Positions 29,523-35,205 of a stretch of DNA of 35,205 nucleotides are shown here, piece after piece. How positions within the stretch are numbered: position 1 is the stretch's first letter; each line of letters starts with the position of its first letter. Under the pieces are notes generated by a model. The model ran no database searches, was not told the DNA's origin, and saw only the letters and a program-made list of their open reading frames with translations. The translations under genes were made by a program, and so were the position numbers. This DNA is from a virus: positions 1 to 35,205 of the IMG/VR virus record IMGVR_UViG_3300035670_000744. The stretch is one strand, 5' to 3'.

Positions 29523-30209
29523 TCAGGGGGCCGGAACGTCGCCGATCGAGGTCATGAACTCCGGCGGCCGCAGGTTGCCATCAGTGCGAACGGTCGAAAA
29601 CAGCACGCCGGTTCGGCTGAAGCTGAAGCCCGCGTCGTAGATGTCGCGCATGACCATGCTTTCGGGGTGGAATGGGCGCCCATTGGCGATCGCGGTGTCC
29701 AGCCGGTCAAAGACGGTGTGCCATCGCTCGATGACGTCGCGCTCTCCGTAGGCGAAGCGGTCGCAAACACCCCAGAAGCTGGAGAACCGCGGCACGTAGC
29801 ACAGTTTTGGCTGCCATGAAGCCACAGGCTCGATGCGGTTGTAGTAGAGGCTGTCGGTCCGCAGCCGGAGCGCCATGTCGTAGCTGCCGCGTTCCTTCTC
29901 GGCGGCCTTGACGAGCTCCCAGCCACGGCGCCACACCCAGAATTGGCGCAAGACCGACTGGATGCCGCAGACGCCGCAGCCCGATCGCAGGATGTAGTTT
30001 TTTTCGTCGAGCAGAGGCTGGTCGTCGACGGAAATCTCGGCGGCCGGAAAGCACTCGTAGGCTTTGTGCGCGTCGCCGTCGGATGCAACGGCGAGGAAGA
30101 CGTCGACCTGCGCCTGCTCGCGCAGCGGATCGAGGATGTGCTTGTGAAGGCTGGCGGCGCACTGATCCATCGTGCGAACCTGCCCGGTGATGACGGCGGC
30201 GATTTTCAT
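29523..30209 (-). CDS. Glycosyltransferase-like protein, 228 aa
   Basis: The opening MKIAAVITGQVRTMDQCAAS is shared by small phage/bacterial glycosyltransferase-like proteins, with later VFLAVASDGDAHKAYECFPA, SYDMALRLRTDSLYYNRIEP and FHPESMVMRDIYDAGFSFSR. The RLRTDSLYY motif resembles RxDxxY donor-binding patterns seen in small GTs. No clear DxD with a cofactor context is visible except the RTD motif. Together with the methyltransferase and radical SAM pair it forms a four-gene auxiliary cassette. It overlaps the methyltransferase gene (ATGA). Confidence 0.72.
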   Translation of the reverse strand: MKIAAVITGQVRTMDQCAASLHKHILDPLREQAQVDVFLAVASDGDAHKAYECFPAAEISVDDQPLLDEKNYILRSGCGVCGIQSVLRQFWVWRRGWELVKAAEKERGSYDMALRLRTDSLYYNRIEPVASWQPKLCYVPRFSSFWGVCDRFAYGERDVIERWHTVFDRLDTAIANGRPFHPESMVMRDIYDAGFSFSRTGVLFSTVRTDGNLRPPEFMTSIGDVPAP

Positions 30210-30880
30210 TTGAGACAGGAAAGTGATGATACCCAGATGCAGCTTTTATAGACCGCGAACCGGTCGAACCGCGCGTTCACGCATTCGACGACGCCCCAGT
30301 TTGGCCGGCGCATGTAATCGTCGCCGGCGATGACGATGTCAGCGCTTGAGGCGCAGAGTTTCGCTGCGTCGATCTCTTTGTTGAGCGTCTCGTAGTCGTG
30401 GCTCGTGTCCAGGTAGATCAGGTCGTAGCGCTCCTCGGTCGTGCTCATGTGCTCGATCGAGTTGGACTGCACCAGGCGGACGTGGTCGTAGGCGTTCAGC
30501 GCGCGGAGGTGAGCGACGGTTCGGTCGAGCTGCGGATGCGGCCCGAATCCGGCCTCGAGCCACGACATTCCTCGTTTTTCGTCAGGCCAGTCGGCACACG
30601 GAGCGCCAGAGAAAAGGTCGACGCCGGTGATTTTTGGCGAGTAGTTGAGGTGCCGTCGCGCAGCAAGTTGCATCATCCCGATGTCGCGGCCGTAGTAAAC
30701 GCCGGTGATGAGGATGTTTCGCGGCGTGAGCGCGATCAGCGCCGTCTTGAAGAAGGCGAAATGCGCGAGGCCGGACCAGCCGGGACACATTTCAATCGCC
30801 TTGGCAGCCAGCCTATCGTCCTCGTGGTCGGTCAGCGGCTCGGCCGCCATTGCGCGGTGGATGGTGTGGAAATCGCTCAT
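30206..30880 (-). CDS. Class I SAM-dependent methyltransferase, 224 aa
   Basis: Motif I region ILITGVYYGRDIG (about 56-68), a binding loop TGVDLFSG (about 85-92), and YDLIYLDTSHDYETLNKEID (about 152-171) follow the pattern of Methyltransf_24 proteins, where D-x-x-H-x-Y holds substrate or metal. The remaining DADIVIAGDDYM helix is typical. It would use S-adenosylmethionine. It sits between a glycosyltransferase and a radical SAM enzyme with ATGA overlaps on both sides, suggesting one pathway acting on a sugar, DNA base or peptide. Confidence 0.8.
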   Translation of the reverse strand: MSDFHTIHRAMAAEPLTDHEDDRLAAKAIEMCPGWSGLAHFAFFKTALIALTPRNILITGVYYGRDIGMMQLAARRHLNYSPKITGVDLFSGAPCADWPDEKRGMSWLEAGFGPHPQLDRTVAHLRALNAYDHVRLVQSNSIEHMSTTEERYDLIYLDTSHDYETLNKEIDAAKLCASSADIVIAGDDYMRRPNWGVVECVNARFDRFAVYKSCIWVSSLSCLK

Positions 30881-32184
30881 AGCATGGTCTCGATTTTGCG
30901 CTGCCCGTCGGCCGCGCGGACGTAGTTGTCAAGGCTGGCGCCTGCGTAGGCGTCGAGGTGGCCGCGGTTGGCGAGCGTCGCCAGCGGCGTGCCTTCGATC
31001 TCTGCGGTGCCGGAGAGCTGGTGCGAGTCGAGCGGCAGGCTTTGCAGAAACCTGATCGTGTCGTTTTGCTGCTCGGCCGTTTCACCAGGCAGACCGATCG
31101 TGAACGTGCCGTGCACGGTCATGCCGATTTCCTTGAGGTGGCAAACCGTCTCGCGCGCCGCCTCCAGGTCGAGGCGCTTGTTCACGATGTTGTCGATAAC
31201 CCACTGGTTGCCGGATTCAAAACCGACCTTCACGCCGAAGCAGCCGGATGCCTTCATTTCGGCCCAGGTCTCGCGCTTGATCGTGTCGGCGCGGCACATC
31301 GCCGACCATGGCAGGCCGACGTCGCGCATCACGCGGCACATGGCCAGCACGTGCTTGTCGCCGAGGTTGAACGTGTCGTCGTCGAAATAGACAGATCGAA
31401 ACGGAAACGTGCTCTTCGAGCGCAACAGGTAGTCGCGCATGTAGTCCTCGCTGTAGTGTCGGACACGCCGCGTTTTGGTCCCGTCCGGGTCGTTGCCGGT
31501 CATCGTGGCCGGCCAGACGCAGAAAATGCACTTGTATGGACAGCCGCGGCTCGACCAGACCTGCAGGTGCGGGTATATCTGGCCGCGCGGGCATGCGTCC
31601 CAGTAGTGCGTCCAGGTGGAACGATGAATCGGCGGCGGCGGCGCTTTGTTCATTTCGTCGACGGTGAGCAGGTCGTGCTCGACAAGGCCGATTTTGCCGC
31701 GCAGGACGCGAACAACGCCCTTTTCATATTCGCCGCGCACAGCCGCCACGACGTTGGGCAGCGAGAGGATCGCTGCTGCGTCGGTGGATGTGATCGGGCC
31801 TGTCACGATGATACGGCATTCCGGCAGTAGTTTCGCGATGCCGGCCAGCACAGCACGGTCGTGCTCCCACGACGGCGTCGCGCTCTCCATGACGATCCAG
31901 TCCGGCTTTTCAGTCGTGAGCCAGCGTCCGAAGGATGCCACACTCTCGCGCAGCGCGATGGAGTCGCGCATGACCACCGTCGCGCCGGAGAGCTGCTGGT
32001 AGGCGTAAGAGGCGGCGTAGCCCAGGAAGAACGGGTAGGGCATGTAGTCGCCGGCGACAAAGCGGTCAGGCGACGAGCGGCATGTGTGCGTGAACGGCCA
32101 GCGCGAGCCGGCACGGATGCCGCCGCGGATGCGGCCGTCGTCGTCCTGCTCCCACCATGGCGGATTGAGAAACGCGACTTTCAT
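30877..32184 (-). CDS. Radical SAM enzyme with B12-binding-like N-terminus, 435 aa
   Basis: The CxxxCxxC cluster motif is intact: RGCPYKCIFCVWPATM with C215, C219 and C222. FDDDTF at about 267-272 and GVKVGFESGN at about 317-326 are further radical SAM strands; TIGLPGET occurs at about 362-369. Residues about 40-165 (for example ATVVMRDSIALRESVASFGR, DWIVMESATPSWEHDRAVLA, CRIIVTGPITSTDAA) resemble the Rossmann-like B12-binding domain of class B radical SAM methyltransferases, though the classic DxHxxG is not evident. The enzyme likely methylates or rearranges an unknown substrate. The start at 32184 overlaps the neighbour (ATGA); longer readings are in a shadow frame. Confidence 0.88.
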   Translation of the reverse strand: MKVAFLNPPWWEQDDDGRIRGGIRAGSRWPFTHTCRSSPDRFVAGDYMPYPFFLGYAASYAYQQLSGATVVMRDSIALRESVASFGRWLTTEKPDWIVMESATPSWEHDRAVLAGIAKLLPECRIIVTGPITSTDAAAILSLPNVVAAVRGEYEKGVVRVLRGKIGLVEHDLLTVDEMNKAPPPPIHRSTWTHYWDACPRGQIYPHLQVWSSRGCPYKCIFCVWPATMTGNDPDGTKTRRVRHYSEDYMRDYLLRSKSTFPFRSVYFDDDTFNLGDKHVLAMCRVMRDVGLPWSAMCRADTIKRETWAEMKASGCFGVKVGFESGNQWVIDNIVNKRLDLEAARETVCHLKEIGMTVHGTFTIGLPGETAEQQNDTIRFLQSLPLDSHQLSGTAEIEGTPLATLANRGHLDAYAGASLDNYVRAADGQRKIETML

Positions 32185-32930
32185 TTGCGGATCAGCTGGA
32201 ATGCGTCGTAGGGAATGGTGAGTGATCGTGCCCCGTCGGTTCCCATGCCGTGCACACGCAGCCCGAGCAACTTGATCCGGCACACGAGCTCGACGTCGAC
32301 CTCGTCACCGTCGACCATCACGCCGAGGCAGCCGGCCAACTTGAGGTCGTGCGGCCTGGATAGAAGACGCTCGGCCGCGGCGCACGACCACGGCAGGCGA
32401 AGCAAGCGGATCGACTCGATTGCGTCATCCTGATATGCGCATCGCTCCAGTCCGAAGACGACGGCGTTGGTGAAGGCGGGAAAGCGCCACGAGAGATCGC
32501 GGACATACTCCGAGAACCACTCCGGCCCAAGCGGCAGGCAGTGGATCTGCAGTTGCCACGGCCGGGCTCCCGGCGCGTGCTTGATGAGGTAGTGCTCCGC
32601 GTGCCAGCGGTCGAGCACCGGGAACACCGGCTCGGTGGCGCCGTATGGCATGTATGTCAGCGTGTCGGCCTCGAACGGAGCCTCGCGCCGGTTGCTGACC
32701 CAGAGGATTTCGTCCGGCCGAATTGAGGAGATGATTTCGCGAATTGACTTGGGCTCGGCGCGCGTCACGCCGACGTCGACAAAGCGCACGCGCATCGTGA
32801 GCGCGTCGACCGCAGCATTGTAGGCCGGCGCGGCCGGATAGACCGCGGACCCATCTGGCAGCGGCACGGTATCGACCAGGTAGAGCCTGGTGCGATCGAG
32901 GTCATTCTGTCGTGGCAGTTTCGAGGTCAT
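32181..32930 (-). CDS. Cysteine-poor radical-SAM-like paralogue, 249 aa
   Basis: The product lacks a CxxxCxxC cluster, yet parts align by eye with the radical SAM enzyme encoded next. Examples: EYVRD (141-145) with DYMRD (247-251), LPWSCAAAE (179-187) with LPWSAMCRA (291-299), AGCLGVMVDG (199-208) with SGCFGVKVGF (313-322), and LGLRVHGMGTDG (222-233) with IGMTVHGTFTIG (353-364). The N-terminal part (SIREIISSIRPDEILWVSN) resembles the B12-domain half. This suggests a catalytically dead or altered partner subunit. It overlaps the terminase end by 29 nt and the radical SAM start by ATGA. Function is inferred. Confidence 0.7.
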   Translation of the reverse strand: MTSKLPRQNDLDRTRLYLVDTVPLPDGSAVYPAAPAYNAAVDALTMRVRFVDVGVTRAEPKSIREIISSIRPDEILWVSNRREAPFEADTLTYMPYGATEPVFPVLDRWHAEHYLIKHAPGARPWQLQIHCLPLGPEWFSEYVRDLSWRFPAFTNAVVFGLERCAYQDDAIESIRLLRLPWSCAAAERLLSRPHDLKLAGCLGVMVDGDEVDVELVCRIKLLGLRVHGMGTDGARSLTIPYDAFQLIRK

Positions 32931-34710
32931 GTTTTTCCACTCCGATCAGTTTGAGCATGAGCGCCGCGGCGACCTGCATCGCCTCGCAGTCGCGAAGATG
33001 GTTCGGCGAGCCGCTACGACGAAACCAGCGCAGTTCAATTTGGCCGCTGGTCTTGTTCACGCGCTCGACCTTGCGCTCGGCCTGCATGTGCTGCCGGTAG
33101 TATTCCGGCGCGTCGTCCGGTGTCTCGAAGGCGACGCCGCGGCCGCAATAGAGGCGGTGCAGCACGTCTTTAACCGGATCCGAGCTCCAGTGGATGTAAC
33201 GCGCGACGCTGCCAGAGACCTGCGCATAGCGGACTGGCGACCAGAAGCGGGCGACGCGCGCCTTGTTCGGCAAATCGTGCCAGAAGGATCCCTGGCCGCT
33301 GCCGTGCAGCGCCGTCCAGCCGTAGCGGATGCAGTCGTTATAAACGTCGGAGGTCGCGTGCTGCGCGTCCTCGAAGACCATGCGCGATGGCACGAGGAAG
33401 CGCTGTGCGATGGCCTGGCAGTCCTCGATTGTCAGCAGCTTCCCGCACCAGAGCAGGCGGCTGGATCCGTCGGCGCGCCAGGCGCGCACCAGCGCCCAGA
33501 AGTGGTCGCGCTGTCGGTCGATGGTGGCAAAGCGGTATTTCTCGCCTTCGATCTTGGCAGCCGGATCCTTGGCGACCTCGGCCAGCGTGTAACCGCTGCC
33601 GGTCACCTCGACCTGTTCGTCGAAGTCGGCACTCGACTCCTCCCAAGGCAAGGCGCAGCGCTGGCGGATGAAGTCAGCGATGCCTTGGTAGAGCCCGCGG
33701 TGCTTCTGGTTCGATGCCTCGGCCCATTGCGCGGCCAATGTGGCGATGTCACGTGAGACAAGCGCCTCCCATCGGTAACTGCGAATGTGCGCCGGCGCAT
33801 CGTCTCGGCCGGCCAGGTAGCGGCCTTCGGCGTTCCAAAGCGTGTGCGTGCGCGGCGTGTCGGCGTGGTCGTGGCCGCAGAGCCGGCAGCGGAAGCGGGC
33901 CGTCTCGGCGACGCGCTGCACGTTCCAGTCGCCGCGCTCGGTGCGCGCGGCATCATCCCAGGTGACGCCGGCGTAGCGGAGCGGGTCGTCCGCCATTTTC
34001 GCGAAGAACGTCAGCGGCACCCACTGGCGGCAGCCCTCGCAGCGGATCGACCAGACGGCCTGGTGGCCGGACTGCCAGGCGCGGTCGAAGTCGTCGCCCT
34101 TGGTGCCGCCCTGGCTCTCGTTTACCACCTTGCTCGTGCCGGCGCGGTCGAAGGCCGTCACGCGGCCTCGCGCGTGGTCGAGCAGTCCGGCTTTCCAGAG
34201 CCAGACCTCCGAGTTGAACTTCCACCGGATCGAGACGCGCTGCAGGTTGTTGATGTTGGCCCCGTTCACCATCCAGAAGTAGGGCCCGAAGTAGATGCTG
34301 CCGGTCGCCAGGTCGTAGCCCTTGGGCAGCATTTGCTCGACCACCGGACAGGCGCGCATGAGCGCGAGGAATCGCTGCTTCCAGTGCTCTTTAGCGTCCT
34401 GGTCGGTCTGCAACGTCCACATGCCGGGCCCCGGCTCGTTCACCATGGCCCAGAGCTGGGCGAGCTCGACGATCAGCGTCTTGCCGGTCTGGATGGCGCC
34501 GGCCAGGCTTACCTCGCGCACGAGCGGATCCTGGATCGCGGCCAGCGGCTCGAGCATGTGGCGCGAGGTCTCGACCGAGAAGCGGCCGTCGACCGCGTAA
34601 GCCGGCGGAAGCACGACGTGGTCCGCGGCCCATTCCCAGATCGGTCGACGATCCGGCTTGAGCCAGCCGTTGCGCCATGAGCGCGTCGGGAAATCAAGCA
34701 TCGCCACCAT
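32902..34710 (-). CDS. Terminase large subunit, GpA-like, 602 aa
   Basis: Walker A GAIQTGKT (about 71-78), an adenine-side LQTDQDAKEHWKQRF segment, the WKFNSEVWLW region (about 163-172) in the position where GpA proteins have Walker B, two CxxC pairs (C224/C227 in SIRCEGCRQW and C275/C278 in FRCRLCGHDH), and a nuclease-region start FATIDRQRDHFWALVRAW (about 394-411). These identify a GpA-family packaging motor. The Walker B acidic pair is not the usual DE and is represented by SE. Alternative start MLDF at 34701. The gene ends inside the next gene's start region. Confidence 0.9.
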   Translation of the reverse strand: MVAMLDFPTRSWRNGWLKPDRRPIWEWAADHVVLPPAYAVDGRFSVETSRHMLEPLAAIQDPLVREVSLAGAIQTGKTLIVELAQLWAMVNEPGPGMWTLQTDQDAKEHWKQRFLALMRACPVVEQMLPKGYDLATGSIYFGPYFWMVNGANINNLQRVSIRWKFNSEVWLWKAGLLDHARGRVTAFDRAGTSKVVNESQGGTKGDDFDRAWQSGHQAVWSIRCEGCRQWVPLTFFAKMADDPLRYAGVTWDDAARTERGDWNVQRVAETARFRCRLCGHDHADTPRTHTLWNAEGRYLAGRDDAPAHIRSYRWEALVSRDIATLAAQWAEASNQKHRGLYQGIADFIRQRCALPWEESSADFDEQVEVTGSGYTLAEVAKDPAAKIEGEKYRFATIDRQRDHFWALVRAWRADGSSRLLWCGKLLTIEDCQAIAQRFLVPSRMVFEDAQHATSDVYNDCIRYGWTALHGSGQGSFWHDLPNKARVARFWSPVRYAQVSGSVARYIHWSSDPVKDVLHRLYCGRGVAFETPDDAPEYYRQHMQAERKVERVNKTSGQIELRWFRRSGSPNHLRDCEAMQVAAALMLKLIGVEKHDLETATTE

Positions 34711-35170
34711 GCCAGGCCTCCACGCGGTCGCGCATGACGTCGCAGATTTCGTCCGCCACCGTCACCAGTCGCTGCCGGATCATGTCGGCCGCCTGGCCTT
34801 CGAGCGCGACCGGCAGCTCGCCTCCAAAGACGGCGTAGAGGTGCTGCTTCTGGCGCGTCGCAATGGTCAGCAGCAGGCGCTCGACCTCGTCCACGGCCAC
34901 CACCGTGCGGCGCTCGCGGGCGATCTGGAGGTCGAGCTTTTCGATTTCCTTGGCGAGCTTGTCCTCGCGCAGCTTCGAGAGTGAGATCGGCGCCCGGTTT
35001 CCGGCGATGCCAGCGCCGTGCGCGGTGATCCACTGGCGCCATTCCATGACGTCGTAGCCGGCCGGAGAACCCTCGATGCGCTTCCATCTGGCCAGCGTGG
35101 TCCGCGAATAGCCGAGTTTCTTGGCGAGCTGCGCCAGGTTGGCCGGCTTTTGCTGGCGGCTGGAACTCAA
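34694..35170 (-). CDS. Terminase small subunit-like, Nu1-type, 158 aa, TTG start
   Basis: The N-terminal about 35 residues form a winged-helix-type DNA-binding start (MSSSRQQKPANLAQLAKKLG followed by YSRTTLARWKRIEG). A helical, charged middle (RAPISLSKLREDKLAKEIEK) and a C-terminal helical domain (EAWHGGDA end) follow. The start codon is TTG at 35170, supported by a perfect GAGGAGG SD with 9-nt spacing. It overlaps the large terminase gene, as expected for packaging recognition partners. Assignment is by position and HTH pattern. Confidence 0.78.
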   Translation of the reverse strand: MSSSRQQKPANLAQLAKKLGYSRTTLARWKRIEGSPAGYDVMEWRQWITAHGAGIAGNRAPISLSKLREDKLAKEIEKLDLQIARERRTVVAVDEVERLLLTIATRQKQHLYAVFGGELPVALEGQAADMIRQRLVTVADEICDVMRDRVEAWHGGDA

Positions 35171-35205
35171 ATCAAAATACCTCCTCGTAAAAAAACACGG
35201 CGGTT
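35171..35205 (-). promoter_or_regulatory. Leader of small terminase gene with strong SD
   Basis: Upstream of the TTG start, the minus strand has GAGGAGG (complement of 35180-35186) followed by a T-rich spacer. The SD decides the start because no ATG is in frame nearby. The remaining bases hold an A/T run (a stretch of seven T on the minus strand); no promoter is visible within the few bases before the window edge. Confidence 0.6.

Noticed and set aside
27379-29640. 753-codon plus-strand open frame opposite the portal and protease genes
   Set aside because: It is antisense to clear portal and protease sequences; high-GC third positions leave the opposite strand open. The translation has no recognisable motif.

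Overview
The window is most of the genome of a GC-rich, tailed, siphovirus-like bacteriophage or prophage. Nearly everything lies on the minus strand in tightly packed genes, many joined by ATGA, TAATG or TGATG stop-start overlaps. It carries a GpA-type terminase, lambda-like portal, prohead protease with scaffold, HK97/P22-type capsid, tail-tube and tape-measure candidates, tail fibres, small membrane (holin-like) proteins and a Sak4/SSB recombination module. No integrase, rRNA, tRNA, CRISPR array or insertion sequence was seen. The host is probably a GC-rich Gram-negative bacterium; nothing in the sequence fixes the taxon.

Layout in minus-strand order (high to low coordinates): small and large terminase (35170-32902). 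Four auxiliary genes sit between terminase and portal (32930-29523): a cysteine-poor radical-SAM-like protein, a B12-type radical SAM enzyme, a methyltransferase and a glycosyltransferase. Then come connector, portal, protease/scaffold and capsid (29486-25772), followed by a strong intrinsic terminator. A second glycosyltransferase leads the neck and tail genes (25653-20850). Next are low-GC receptor-binding candidates, a third glycosyltransferase, a tail fibre and a beta-helix protein (20853-12649). A secreted FN3-like protein, two small membrane proteins, an HTH protein and a metallophosphoesterase follow (12616-10336).

A short plus-strand block (8540-10342) carries a ribbon-helix-helix regulator, small hypotheticals, a gene apparently broken at a run of eight T, and an XRE repressor-like gene. 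It diverges at about 8440-8540 from a minus-strand early region (8438-1). The early region encodes a second RHH protein, an HTH protein, unknown conserved phage proteins, a Sak4-like ATPase, a coiled-coil partner, an SSB-like protein with an acidic EDVPF tip, a chain of tiny genes, and an SF2 helicase cut by the window edge.

The features least explained by ordinary phage annotation are: (1) three intergenic arrays in the recombination region made of a degenerate 5-nt unit (GCCNN on the plus strand, GG every 5 nt in the transcript), two of them with a nearly identical 18-nt edge; (2) a radical SAM enzyme next to a paralogue that keeps the fold landmarks but lacks the iron-sulfur cysteines; (3) a recurring SD-plus-start cassette that also encodes the C-terminus KEDQP or REDQP of the upstream small gene; and (4) a likely homopolymer frame switch. 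All function calls come from reading the translations by eye; no database search was run.
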